From Ciona intestinalis (taxonomy: Eukaryota; Chordata; Ascidiacea; Phlebobranchia; Cionidae), in contig NC_020174.2 in assembly GCF_000224145.3 (NCBI RefSeq), positions 5,607,123-5,671,122 on the forward strand: DNA of 64,000 bases. Reading direction: 5' to 3'. The translations under genes and the position numbers were made by a program. Under the pieces are notes generated by a model. That model was not told the origin of the DNA. It did not search any database and was given only the letters and a program-made list of their open reading frames with translations. Below are positions 31,001 to 43,081 of the stretch, piece after piece. Numbering within the stretch: position 1 is the first letter of the stretch; each line of letters opens with the position of its first letter.

Positions 31001-34000
31001 TAGCTTAACAACCACAGGCGCAGGTTGTTGGTTCTGAGCTTGATACACCTCATCATAGTTAAGTACCATGGTATTTGGATCAAACGTGATCATTTCTTGC
31101 AATAGAACTTGGGCACTGTATGAAATTACCTGCATATGATATAAACGGTTACGGTTTGTATGGATTTTATCCTTCTGTGCGACATAAGGGAACACTGGGT
31201 TGGAGCAATTGCTGTTAAGTGTCTTAGCACTCATACGCCGAGAATACTAGCAGCAGCGAGCCTCAAACCCTTAACCACTGTCCCGTAGGCCAAGACAGTA
31301 GTACATAAGAAGAAAGTCTGCAGTCAGTTTAGTGCAAAGTTAATGAAAAATTAATATTCCTGCAAGACTGCTTATTTTATGAGAACTTTTGTTTTGGATT
31401 ATTATGCTATAAAGGGTGGATTTAAATGACGTCATAATCAATCACCTTCTTTGCATCCATAACACTCTTCATGAGTTTATTCCCGTAATCAACAACAACA
31501 TGATCCTTTGCTGTGCCTGTTATACCATCGTGGTGTTGAAACAAACCAAGATTTTGACGTGCTTGGACCAGCAGTCTGGATGATGGAAAAGAAATATGGG
31601 TGGTTAGGGGAATTTGTTTCATACAGAATGAATGACATATTTTGTTTCTTAAAGAGAAGGATAAAAATTTCAAAAAATACTAAAAAGTCGGGAAGCAATG
31701 GTAGAAGGACAGTTGTTGTAACACAAACACACTTTTTAAAATTCAGAAGTACAAAATCTATTCTATTATAGGCCTGACCGAGAGAGGTTATGCTTTAGTA
31801 AGGAGCGTCTACACTTATTGTACAGAAACAAGGTGTGTCCACCATACATATCTTTAAGTTACGGCTGACTGATTTCCAATGACTACCTTAGATTAAATGA
31901 AGCTACCAAACAAATCAGAGAAAAGTCTACCTTATCAATAAAACCCAACTTTCATGACAATTGCAATGTAAACTTACGGGTAAAGTTCATGTGAAAATGT
32001 TTCACCAAGTCCTGTCCACTGGATTTTGGGCCATGAGAGCGCAAACAACATTTCTGCTCCTCGAAGGTGGCTTTCCAGGACTCTCTCCTGTAAATTTAAA
32101 TGAATGAATGTAACTTTTTTATCTACGCATGGAAATGCAACAATAGTTGTTAAAATACAGGTGTTCTGTTTTTTAGGCTGACAATTTAGTCAAGCTAGAA
32201 GGGACCACTGGGTTGGAACAGTTGCCGTTAAGAGTCTTGTCAAAGGACAAGGACACCACATTTACCAGCAGTGTTGAGTCTTGGACCTTTAAAACTCTGG
32301 GCTAAGAAAAGCACGCTAAATTTTTTTTTCCACGGGGATAGACAATTTTAACGAATCATCCAGCAATTGGACAATTTAGTACACTACAGTTCACCATTCA
32401 AACATCACATAAGGTTTGGTTATTACTCAGATTCCCAAAATTACCTGCATTTTGTGGTAAGGCCGTGAAGTGTAGTAACCACTCCAATAGTGATCTTCTC
32501 TATCAGCATAAGTGAAGAAATCACCACTTAAAGCTGGGAGTCTGTTTTTCACAGCATTATTAAAAACAGATTCATACTTTTGTCATGTTTTAACTTTGAC
32601 TTTTTTGTTTTCAGCCTTTTCTTACAACTGATAAAAATATAAAAAATGGTCATGTTTTTATTTAGTGGAAAGCTTCATATTTAACATTTCAATTTTTTTC
32701 AATTAGTTTTGTCAAATCACATCTGAGATAACCAATGTACATCTAACTATAGAATTTTTTCTTCATACAAAATAAAAAAAACACGAGAACAAATATCTTA
32801 CTTTTCCTCTCCCCCCACTTCAGATTTCATGGCATCAAAATATTCGGATAATGTTCCAAACTGAAGTTTTGCGTTTAACTCTGGGTGCGAATTCACATAC
32901 GAGATAATTCGAGCGTAGTTGTCAAACTGATCGTTGGTTTCCTTGCTCTAAGTAAAAAGGAAATTTCGTAAATCTTTATTGTCCGTATTTTGTTAGACTT
33001 GTCTAGCAAAATATTTAGGACAGAAAACAATTTGATTCTTTGTTTTCTCAAAGGTGTAGCTTTTATATTTCGGCAATTTTGAACAAAAACCCTTCAAATT
33101 AAATTTTCTTACTGTTAGTTAAATCAAACTATATTATCAAGTTTTTTAATGGGTAATTGTCCAGATCCTTTTTTCTCGAAAAGGACCTCACCCATGTATA
33201 AAAAAAACAAATTTCTTACCAGCGAATAACGAAAATCATCTCCTAATATAATAAGCAGGGTGTCACTTTTGAAGAGTTTTGACTTTTTTCTATATTGGTC
33301 AAGTAGTATTCCGGCTCGTGTTTCTACATTGGAGTCAGTGATGGCAACAGGAGGAACTTTCCATGGGCAGGTTATCTTGCCGCCGGGTAAGCGAGCAAAA
33401 TCAAACTGAGGATAAAACAGATCAGGACTTTTTAATTAAAGATTTTATATTATGCATGCCGATGCTATAGAATAGATCATACAGGGCATCTCAAAAGAGG
33501 AATTTACATTAAAAATATTCCAACAAAAACAATTCATTTCTTAACCAGTTAAATGCAAAAGTAGTGATACTATTTGTTTCGAGCGCAAAACAATTTTGAA
33601 TTAAAACACTACTGGTTAGAAAGTACAGAAATAGTTTTCTCAGTCTTTCTAAACAAGTCTTCCTACCTGGCAGCAAATCTTGGGGTCTGGGCCACAAGTA
33701 TGAGGAACATCATATGAATAGAAAGGCATGAGATGACACATCATGTCTGTACTTGAAGCTGAATCCCACATTTGTCTCCATCTATTTAAAGTAAACAGTA
33801 GCATTATTGAATGTGTATTCTGATCTAATAACTCATGTTTTACAAAGGGATGGTCGAAATCTTGGCCAAATCCCAGGTCTTTGACAAGGACCTTACCAAT
33901 ATGGAACACAATACTGCAGCAAAAAATACCAACACTATACCTGAAGAGCTAATTTACCTGAATTCCAGAGACTTTTCCTGAGCAAGATACTTCTTCACTG

Positions 34001-36916
34001 CATAATGGACTCTTTGTATCAGCATGTTTTTGAACTTCATCTGTTTCAGTATATAAGCCATGGTGGGGGTGTGACCAAAGGGATCAATCGCCCACCCACT
34101 TTTTGGAACAACATTCAATGTTCGCCTCAACCATTCCATACCTGTGCGTGCAATGGATTATGGCTAACTTAGTGTTAGATACTGAAAGATATAACACATT
34201 GTCTCCATCACTACTTTTTATAATAATGTTAACATGAATAATAAAAATTGATATATAATACACTGTCTCAAGTACTCTATTCAAAATAATAAAACTGTAA
34301 TAAAACTTAGCATTTATTCAAGCCATATTTTATATAAAAATAAACATATTTCTTAGCTGAGTAATCCCCTAAAGACCCTTAACACATCAGGTTGTAAGGT
34401 ATATTTAGTTATTTACCTTCAATGAGTTGATCAATCATAGCAAAGTAATGAGTGTTTGCTTCATCATTCATGACCCAACCACCCGTAACTATCTCAAGCT
34501 GTCCATTCTTCACGAGTGTCTGCATTTTCTGCTTACGATCAGGTGTGGCAATGTCCCACCACATTGAGAGATACGACATCTCTGCCCAGATAAACTTCCT
34601 AAAATGAAGCACAAATGATATAAATTCTTATATATATAAGGCTAAGGAAAAAAAAAACAATATAATTGATTTTTTCCTGCAAAAACTTTCCTAAAAAAAT
34701 TTTGATAAATAGTTTGTGGCAGTAAAATTGATAAAGTAAGTAGCAATGATGGTCACTTAATTATGAAATAACCTTGCAGGGTCTTGACTCAAAGCATCCA
34801 CAATATTATTGAGAATATGTTGTGTTTGATCGCTGAAGTATCTTTCCACCGTCTTTAACCAACCAGGATCATTATGTGAGTGAGGGACAATGAACACTAA
34901 ACATTTTATAAAAAATTGTTGACAAATGTGTTTTCAAATTGGACTTAAATGTAAAATCCGTTAAAACAAGTTTAAAAAAGAAATATTTGTTTAGCAGCTA
35001 CATTATTCCCACTAAATAAGTTTGTGATGCTATATACATGGCACTATATTGTGAAATATATACAAACTAAGTTTAAAAACTTGAGAATTTGTTCAACAGA
35101 TAGGCTATTGCCAGAGAAAAAGTTTTAGATACAATAAAGTGAAACAACACAAAATATATCGACACCTTTCAATTTTCTCCCAGCCCATTCCTGATCCGAT
35201 GTCTGGATGTCCCAACCTTGTTTCCAAACTCCACCATCTGGATCATCAAATGGAAGATGATCATACACGTTAATCATGTTAACATCGGACTTGCCACCGG
35301 AGTACGAGAGCACAGGACACGTGTCACTCATTCGGGAGTCATTCGCAAATTGCCTTGAAGTAGAAATCATTTAAAACCTCAGTTTTTAAGAAGACTTTGA
35401 TTTAATCATTTAACCCTAAGGTTATTTGGTTATTTTTAAATTGGATTTATCTATACATTTTATAAGTTATTTTTGTAAAAGGTGCTTCAGAATTGCAAGA
35501 TAGACACTATAGGGCAACTATTAGGAGGTATGTATAAAAAACAGTAGGCTGTTTTATTCTATTGATTTAATTTCAAAAGGTCTGTGGTAATACCATTTAT
35601 TAAATACAGGGAATCTGAAACTTTAGTGTTAGAATTAAGAAAGAAAGGATTGCACTTGCTTACTTGGGCATTATAAGTGGTAGCACAGGTTTATTGACGT
35701 TGTTTCTTATTTCTTGGCGCTGCATGGGCACATGAACATTTTTCATGGGTGTCATATCCTGTAGACTATCTTTCACCTGTTTAACGCATGAAATACGATA
35801 AGTATGGGTTTTCATTTACAGTACTAGTGGAAAATCTTCCCATGGCAGTGTCCCAGAATAAGATCAAAAATACATTATTGGTTGTGTACTTGTTTTAATG
35901 TATGACACGGTGGTTGGATTCTTTAATATTACCTAATTTTTAAATAAGTTTGACCGGTAATCCTTTAGCTGGTGGCCACCTGAAATTTTGGTTTCAAAAT
36001 GTTCTATAGCCCTCACTGATACCTGCTGTCTAATTTTTTTTTCAAAAAAGTCGGGCGTTCGTGTCGAAAATTAACTTTAAAAATGCGCAAAAACATGCTG
36101 TGTCACCGTAATTCGTCTGATTTGCGTAAGGTTAACGATTTATTACGTCACAATCGCGGTCTGTTACGTCACAATAGTGGTATATTACATACGTTATAAG
36201 ACGGTATAGCCTTGNNNNNNNNNNNNNNNNNNNNNNNNNNNNNNNNNNNNNNNNNNNNNNNNNNTCCCCACTGTTTTAACGTAGGAATCAAACGTAACTA
36301 TACGCATTCTATGACGTAATAATCCAACCTTGGTTTAATTCATAACGGCTGATGTGGAAAATACGGTGACGCAGCACGATTTCGCGCACTTTCAAAGTTA
36401 ATTTTCGACACGAACGCCCGAGTTTTTTCAAAAAAAAATTATACAATGAGTATCAGTGAGACCTAAGGAACATTTTGAAAACAAAATTTCAGGTGGCCAC
36501 CAGCTNAAAGGATTACCAGTTTGACCTATTTAAAGATCAAGCCCAAGCAGTATAGATAGCTACAGTGGAAAATAAAGATAAAATTAAGAATCCATGATTT
36601 ACAAGTGTAAATGGAGTTCTACAAGGTAAAATATGTTACAGAAAATTTCAACTCCAAGGGTCAATATCTAAGTTTACATTCATTCAAGTTGTTAAAAACT
36701 GGGCCATACCTTGTGCATTATTTTACGATTTTCTAACAATTCTTTTTCCACCAGACTAAGTTTGTCTTGAAGGGTTCGAACTTGGTCATTTTCACTGCCT
36801 TCCGAGAATTTGACTTTCTGTGGCGAATTAGGAGTGTCAAGTTGACCTATCATAAACCAGATACTCCCGAAGAACAGAATTCCACCAAAGAATAAGAACT
36901 GGCGTTTGAGCTTCAT
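28013..36916 (-). CDS. MAN2A: Golgi alpha-mannosidase II (GH38)
   Basis: Complete 18-exon gene, 1149 residues (human MAN2A1 has 1144). Exons: 36916-36710, 35776-35664, 35353-35166, 34896-34773, 34598-34417, 34141-33958, 33781-33667, 33405-33220, 32947-32802, 32541-32445, 32087-31978, 31575-31446, 31129-30937, 30664-30487, 30198-29985, 29607-29426, 29152-28895, 28655-28013. The enzyme trims two mannoses from GlcNAcMan5GlcNAc2 in the medial Golgi, opening the way to complex N-glycans. N-terminus [20 protein letters not shown] is tail plus anchor (type II), then a coiled-coil stem. By comparison with the Drosophila enzyme, zinc ligands are His177 and Asp179 (PHSHNDPGW), Asp291 (also nucleophile, WAIDPFGH) and His566 (FQHHDGITG); Asp428 in LGDDFRY is the acid/base. 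All key residues are present. MAN2A1 and MAN2A2 cannot be separated here. Intron 1 holds a long-TIR transposon. Confidence 0.96.
29186..29369 (-). mobile_element. MITE family B copy in mannosidase intron 16
   Basis: Left end CAGTAGGATGAAGCC is worn; body AACAGTTAACAACGCCC and GGTTATATAATTCTGTAAAC; right end ATGTCTCATCTTACCCCAAC. Confidence 0.8.
31195..31300 (-). repeat. SINE-like repeat fragment in mannosidase intron 12
   Basis: CTTAGCACTCATACGCCGAG...AGCGAGCCTCAAACCC...CTGTCCCGTAGGCC; the inverted tRNA-like box (GAGCCTCAAACCC) and shared GGGTTGGAGCAATTGC link it to 32,200-32,300 and 24,150-24,395. Confidence 0.45.
32200..32300 (-). repeat. SINE-like repeat fragment in mannosidase intron 10
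   Basis: GGGTTGGAACAGTTGCCGTT, AAGAGTCTTGTC, then ACCAGCAGTGTTGAGTCTTG. Related to the fragment at 31,195-31,300. Confidence 0.45.
33855..33905 (-). repeat. Dispersed repeat S2 fragment in mannosidase intron 6
   Basis: ATCTTGGCCAAATCCCAGGT and CTTTGACAAGGACCTTACC are the complement of the S2 repeat at 55,120-55,225. Confidence 0.5.
35956..36517. mobile_element. Long-TIR transposon with 9-bp duplication (Mutator-like)
   Basis: A 562-bp element (50 of them N) in mannosidase intron 1. Terminal repeats begin GGTAATCCTTTAGCTGGTGG and can be followed inward for roughly 170 bp at each end (shared CGGGCGTTCGTGTCGAAAAT, GTGTCACCGTAATTCGTC and related parts). The flanks carry a perfect 9-bp direct repeat AGTTTGACC (35,947-35,955 and 36,518-36,526). 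Long TIRs with 9-bp duplications are typical of Mutator-like elements. No transposase frame; the N gap sits at the hairpin loop, which is hard to sequence. Confidence 0.85.
36215..36264. other. Assembly gap (50 N)
   Basis: Gap at the centre of the long-TIR element. Confidence 0.97.
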
Positions 36917-38300
36917 TGCGACACTATATATAGCACCTTTCCTACAATTTTCTGCAACTGGGCAAGTACCTACGTGGAGGACATATAGTTATCAAATTGC
37001 AAACATGTGTGTGACACGTCTTAGCGTTTTATAAGCTGTGAGAATTCATCATTGTTGTTGTTGTTCATTCAACCGAATCGTAAAACTGGTGACGTCAGAA
37101 AACAAACCGAATATATGATGTCCATTCTATAGAAATCCTATGTCAAAGTGGAGAAGCTTTAAAGAGAATGCCGACGAAAAACGAATTTGTATATAAAAAG
37201 ATATGCTCAAATGTGATCTAATGGCACCACTATATTTTTAAAACTCAAAACATTCTCTAAAAAAAACGTGAAAACGAACCGCTGCAGTTAAAAAAATCGA
37301 CACTGCGATAAAACATGGGTTTTCCGATATGAAAAATTTATTTTAACCGTGTCTATTTTGTAAACTAATAAAAAAATCAATATGGTCACAGGAACAAATG
37401 TTCGGCAAAAAAACGATCTGTGTGACCACTTACGTGCTTAATTATACAGTATTGAAGCTTAAGAACACACAGAGCAGCCGAGAAACGCGGGTAATTTAAA
37501 TCCACAGCGTCAATTATTTTGATTAGCCGACGTCCCTCGCTTTTCGTTGATTCCCGGGCAAGTAAAACGTCGTCCTTGCAACACGTTGCAACTTTACAAG
37601 GCAGTTTGGATGAAGCAGCGACAAAGCAACACTTTTGGATGAACTCAGTACAGGATTATATTTGTTTCTTCTAAGAGTTGAAGTTAAGTACTATTGCTAT
37701 TCTTTAGTATTAGTTAAATATGAACTATGTTTTTATTTAGTTATTTAATGTTTTAGTTTATTTAGTTATTTATTTACTTAATTATTTTACTAAATAAACT
37801 GTGTTAAACTATTATAATTATTTTTAGCTATGTGCCTTGCGATTGGTATTATTATTTTATTTTAAACTCTGCTTTAATATTTAACAAACGTGTTTCAGGA
37901 ATTTTGCTATGGTTCTTTATTTTGTCACAATACAGGTCACTCGCCGCGTGACAGCGTTTACACAATCTCTGCGTTACATCACAATACATCTGTATGACAT
38001 CGCGTCATAACCGCTTCGCCATCGCTCGCGATTATTACGTCATAGTCAAGGTTCACACGTTTGCGACGTCACATTGCGGTTTCTATTATGCGCGTGCTTT
38101 TCGCATTGTTTTTTCATGGGGCCCCATGCGCGCTTTGCGTCGTCGCAAGGCACATTACTTATACTTACATATTAATTTTAATCTAAAATATATTCGTGCT
38201 GTTAGCTAAAGTGAAGCATATGAAGATCAAAGATTTGGTAAAGTATAAATCACAATAGGCATTGTTACGTACACCAGTTTTTTTCTAGATGACATCATAG
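36917..38300. other. Upstream region of the mannosidase gene
   Basis: AT-rich; no gene recognised. From about 37,950 the GC content and density of CGTCA half-sites rise towards the TGACGTCA cluster. Confidence 0.4.
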
Positions 38301-38303
38301 ATG

Positions 38304-38475
38304 TGACGTCACGAAGTGGTGATGACGCAACAGAAGAACCCACTTCGTAAGTTATTTGGTTTTGTCACAAACTTTATTATTTGAAACCGCATGTTTATCT
38401 AGAACATGGTATGTGACGTCACAGAGGATCAAGAGGACAAAGCGCGAATCGGGAATAAAGGTAAATATGACGTCA
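38304..38475. promoter_or_regulatory. Cluster of three palindromic CRE/ATF sites
   Basis: TGACGTCA occurs at 38,304-38,311, 38,414-38,421 and 38,468-38,475 within 172 bp, with further half-sites (GATGACGCAAC, GACGTCAC at ~38,065) nearby. The full octamer binds CREB/ATF-type bZIP factors in animals. Whether this patch is a promoter is inference. Confidence 0.45.
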
Positions 38476-39057
38476 TAATATATAAAACCTACATTGAACT
38501 ATACTTTTTGTTACAGAAAGACAACGTGATGCAGAAGCAAAGCGCGAGGTATAGTCTATAATATTTTCTATTACTATGAAAAAGTAATTTTCAATCTCAA
38601 AGTAATTAACGTTTGTTAGAAAGTTAAAACAAATTGTACATGACTGTGTGAAATGAATTGGTGCCGACAAGATGTGTCGTTTGTATCATTATTACTGTGG
38701 GGGAAGTTGAATTCCATTAAAAGTGCATATTAACCCCTTTTCCTAGTTGTGTTTTCAACAATTAACAACACTTTTTTTATATAGTCGCGGGCTGCGGTTA
38801 TAATCTGTAAATATTCCTATATTACCCCAACCTAATTTACGTTTGTTTTTTTGCAGACGAAGAGCAAAAACGAAGACGACGATAAGGATGCCGGTTTGAG
38901 GTTTTGCTTAGGCTTAGGAGTTGTGTGTTGTTGGGGTGTGGTTGCTGGAGCACTCTTACAGTGTTGCCGGATTTGTGTTTGTCTCTCATTTTTGCTGGAC
39001 CTAATGTTGCCAGCCTTTTTGTCAGTCACTACTTTAGTGCATTTTGCATATCACTGA
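38406..39057 (+). CDS. Candidate small single-pass membrane protein gene
   Basis: Three exons join in frame: 38,406-38,460, 38,517-38,548 and 38,857-39,057, 95 residues from ATG to TGA. Each junction has AG/GT sites (TTGTTACAG and TTTTTTGCAG acceptors). The product starts MVCDVTEDQEDKARIGNK, continues as a highly charged stretch (RQRDAEAKRETKSKNEDDDK) and ends in hydrophobic segments beginning LGLGVVCCWGVVAGALL. No family recognised. The start may lie in an upstream exon (around 38,290-38,345, followed by GTAAGT). Intron 2 holds a family B MITE. The exons are short and chance assembly is possible. Confidence 0.35.
38692..38837 (-). mobile_element. MITE family B copy, shortened
   Basis: TTACTGTGGGGGAAGTTGAA at the left, GTTTTCAACAATTAACAACA in the body, ATTACCCCAACCTAAT at the right. 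Confidence 0.65.
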
Positions 39058-42000
39058 AACATATGCAATGAAACTATATGGCAAACATCTTGCTGGATCG
39101 GATTTTGTTGTTGTACACGTTATTGTGTGTTTCTTTCGCAAAGGTCGATTCCTTTAGCGATTCTGCACAGTCCTAATCACTTGATAAGAACGGCATGTTG
39201 GTACACAAATACTTGAGTAATATCCACGCGCATTATAATATACACGCAGTTCAACTTTTAAATTTGATATGCAACATTTTTCTTTATTTAGTTGTCCCCG
39301 TTAAACTATTGTTTTTTTTTATATATATATAAAAGCCTAATTGTGACGCTGGCCACGTTACAATTACGCTATACGTCGAGGGGTCTTTAAGACCCAGCGT
39401 TCGGTGTGGTTATGTCACGGTTCTAGACAGAGTTACGTTACCGTTGGGTTGTTGCGTGGACGTCGCCGCCAGTGATGCTACGCTCGGGTATTTAGATCAC
39501 TACTAATGCGGTTCGTAACAACCTGGCGCAGTTTCATGACGGTCGAAGGCGTGCTTAACATCCGAACGATATTATATTGCGTGAAGATACGACAAGAGTA
39601 TCGCGGTACTAAAATGGCGACTTGTCAGGTGATTGGGACATGCGGAGCCGTTATTGGCTTCGACTCCTTGTGGTCGAACATTGAATGATTTGTACACTGC
39701 AGCTGGTTATCCTTCAGGATTTGAACCATATTTTCTTTGAAAATGTTTCAATGATTATGTCCGCGTTAATTAACTTTTTATAACCGTTCCATTTTTGGTA
39801 ATGATTGAGCTGTTGCGTGTGTTGCATGCTTATTTGCACCTCGTATTATTTTTGTCTTTTTGTCGTTGTGTGTCGTGCACATGTGTATGTGCATTCGTTG
39901 TATCTTTTTTGTCTATTGGGGTTTCTTTAACCTGCGTGGACAGTAACATCCCGCAAGGGTTTCTCACCAGAGTAGAAACCCACTACCATTGGCTGGGGGC
40001 TTGTCGTGCCGTAGTGGCTTTCCACCAACGCCAGCCACATAAATTATGAAGGTATTTTAATCCTGTTTTAATTTTTCAGAAAGCAATTAATATCGAAGAG
40101 ACCTTTTGCGACAGCAGTTTATTGTGAACTTTGGTAAAATTTCTTCTTTTCAATTTTTGGGCCAATCCTCTTTAAAGCGGACTCCCCCCATTGCACGGGT
40201 CGTATATACATTCACGGACATTTATTTTCAGATTGCATCTTAATTTGTTTGAATTCAATACAGCTTGATACGAGTATAACATGGGTTTGCTAGCTGTGCT
40301 TGTATACAATTTTACTTCTTCTGTATCGTGCTTGTAATCATAATACACAAGAGAGGCCAGCTCAAATAAACGGATACGTAATATATTTAGCACAATTTCA
40401 ATTTAATTCCTTATTTTACTGACAGGGATCAACCAAGTTATTCATGCTTATGGGTATAACATAATAAACTTATCTTTTTTAAAGTAGTTACGCATACGCA
40501 TATTTTGATTTGTGATGTTTGAAACAGCGCCCTGTGTTAGAGAGGACGCTAGCATGATTTAAAACTAACATTAACGTATAAATTATGAGGGCGTAACGGA
40601 ATAGAGTGTAACCGAAAGCCATATTAATGCATTGTCTTTTCTCCTATTACGTCATTACAGTTGAAATCAGCAGCCGCAGCGGGACGTCATATCGACAACC
40701 CCGGTTGATTCGGTGCACAAACATGGACGCATCTGGCGGAAAGTAGAAAACAAATAAACACGTGCCCGGACAAAGCTGGGGAAAGACAATAATACAGGCG
40801 AGACCCAGCTTTCGGCTGCTGGGTGTGTGTTCTCCAGCTATTTTTCTCCGGGTAGCGGGATATTAGTTTAATAAACGCCGCCTTTTCACCGCGCAATATC
40901 CAACTGCGATGAAACGCGAAATTAATCAAAATTCCCGACGAAGCAATTTCATCGATACAGACGAACCTCCGCTGCCCATTGTCGCAAATAGACTGTCTAT
41001 AAATATGTAGGTTATTACACCAATCTAATCTATATACTGCAGCGGTTAGCGGAGTTTGACTGTTGGTAGCCGAAGTGAAGTAGTAACCAAAACTATACAA
41101 AACAGATAAAAATTCCAAATTCTAAAGGATTAACCAAAAATTTATAAAACATTAAAAAAATACCAAATTCGCAGCCTTTTTTTGTTAAACGTTTCACATA
41201 AAGCAATTAAACCAGTTAAAAAAACGAGTCATTGATGTCAAATAAATCTCACTTACTTGCGAAGGTGACATCACCCGGTGTGACGGATCTCAAACCAGGT
41301 TTATTTACTTCCTCGTGTGTAAATAAACAAATACAGATCGCAAGGCTTTGTCATATTGAACTCTGAAAGCCACCGCTGTTGCGCCAATAACAGGGACCAT
41401 AACCGGCACAACTACCAGTACAAAGTTGCATGAAACAATATCGACAGTTTCAATACAAACAAATTATCATAGTTTTATGCAAACATTTGTTCAAGCGACG
41501 TATTATCCAAACATAGAAAAAATACATTTCTTTTCAAAGAAGTCATTGTGAAAAAATCCTATGAAATGGTTGTATACCCACTTTTAAATTCGTCATACCA
41601 AGTTCAAACAAAAGAACAAAAATAGCGATTACGTAATTTGAGTTGTAAGAAGGTGACCGATTCTTGACACGTTCCGGGGCCGGGTCGTCTTTTTGCCGGG
41701 GAGCGTGCTCAAATTTTACGATCATTCTCGGAGTAGCTGAACGACGTCCGTGAGGTAATTATAAGGCGGGGTCAATTCCACGAAAACGCACTGCTGGAGA
41801 TACGGTGTTCAGAGACGCATTGTTCAACGAGGGTTTACGACAGGCAGTTACAGTAAATTGCTGCTAATAATTCGTTAAATAGTGCCAAGTAATTTTAGAA
41901 GATCTTCGGAATTAAAATGAAAATTATTTTCAAATGATTCGATTGATTTGATAGTTTGATAACGCTAGAAGTTCGTCCCAATATGACCTTTCCACATTAC

Positions 42001-43081
42001 GATGTCGGTCCTTCAAAAGTATGTTGTGTTAACGGCGAGTGTACTACTTTCAATCGAGCAAATATTAGATACAAAAATGGGTCAGTACTTCAAACTTAAG
42101 GTTTCGCGATTGCTGGCGCTCTCTGTTTGTGTAGTAGGGAATAAATTATAACCATTGGTGTTTGTAAACCGGTCAAATGTTGTCTTGGTTCAACAAAACC
42201 TGGACAGTTTGATTGGTGTTAATTTATGAGCAACAAAATGCGCTCCCATGTTTAAACAGGCCTTGACATGAAGTTGGTTATGTTTATATGTGGCTATTTT
42301 GTCATGGGCTTAGGATAAATTCGATTTTCCGGAGATACATATTTTTGTCTCAAAATATCCAACGCGTTTTCGGCTACAAAGATCAAACCCCGCTGAGCTA
42401 TTGTGCCTCACGTCATACGCAGACGCGGTAATCTGGTGTTGCCTTTTTCTCGACGTGGTTTCGTCTAATTTTGAAGAGAAGGCAATATCGGCGCTCCTTT
42501 AGTTCTGATAGCATTGCGGTGTTGAACGCTCTGTCAATACCAGGAGAGAGCGGGCTTGAGTATGTTAGCGGAATAGATGCTGACTTAGTCATATAGTGCT
42601 AACAAGGCTGAAACGGCGCTCAAGTTATTTTGTTTTCTCGTCGAAGTATCAGGTGTTAGTGTGCTTACGTAGAAGCGGTATCTTGTAAAATATCACGTGT
42701 CAGATTACAGTCGGATCGAATGTTAAACAGTGATGTAATTTCTATTTTGTATCTTTGTAGTTTAGGTCTCTCAAAGTTGTTTACTGTCAGGTCATTTTCG
42801 AATCCACGCAGCGGAACCTTGACAACAGGTTACAGTTTACGCGTGCTCGTAAAGAACTCGCAATTTGCGCAAGCGTAACTGATCATTACGTTTGTTTCTC
42901 CAGTGCGGCTTGATTTAGTTGGGGCCGCGGCGAGACAACGCTTATAATCTGAACGTCTGACTGTCAATTATTAAACCGTAGACGAGTTAGGCTGTGCCTG
43001 GGCTTTGGATTAGAATTGGAGTTAAAGAAACTGTTCCCTTTGGGAAAACGTCAACGCTGAAAAGCTTGTGCAAGGTTCACC
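39058..43081. other. Gene-poor region upstream of the receptor kinase
   Basis: About 4 kb without a gene I can support. A 143-codon minus-strand frame at 40,687-41,118 has no recognisable domain or splice context. Few MITEs here, unlike both flanks. The last kilobase (42,000-43,081) is relatively GC-rich and may contain the receptor gene's promoter and leader. Confidence 0.4.

Noticed and set aside
39940-40050. Structured RNA suggested by complementary GGGTTTCT/AGAAACCC and GTAGTGG/CCACTAC
   Set aside because: Stems are short and fit no known RNA family; not enough to call.
40687-41118. 143-codon minus-strand reading frame
   Set aside because: No recognisable domain, odd composition, no splice or promoter context; likely chance in a slightly GC-richer stretch.
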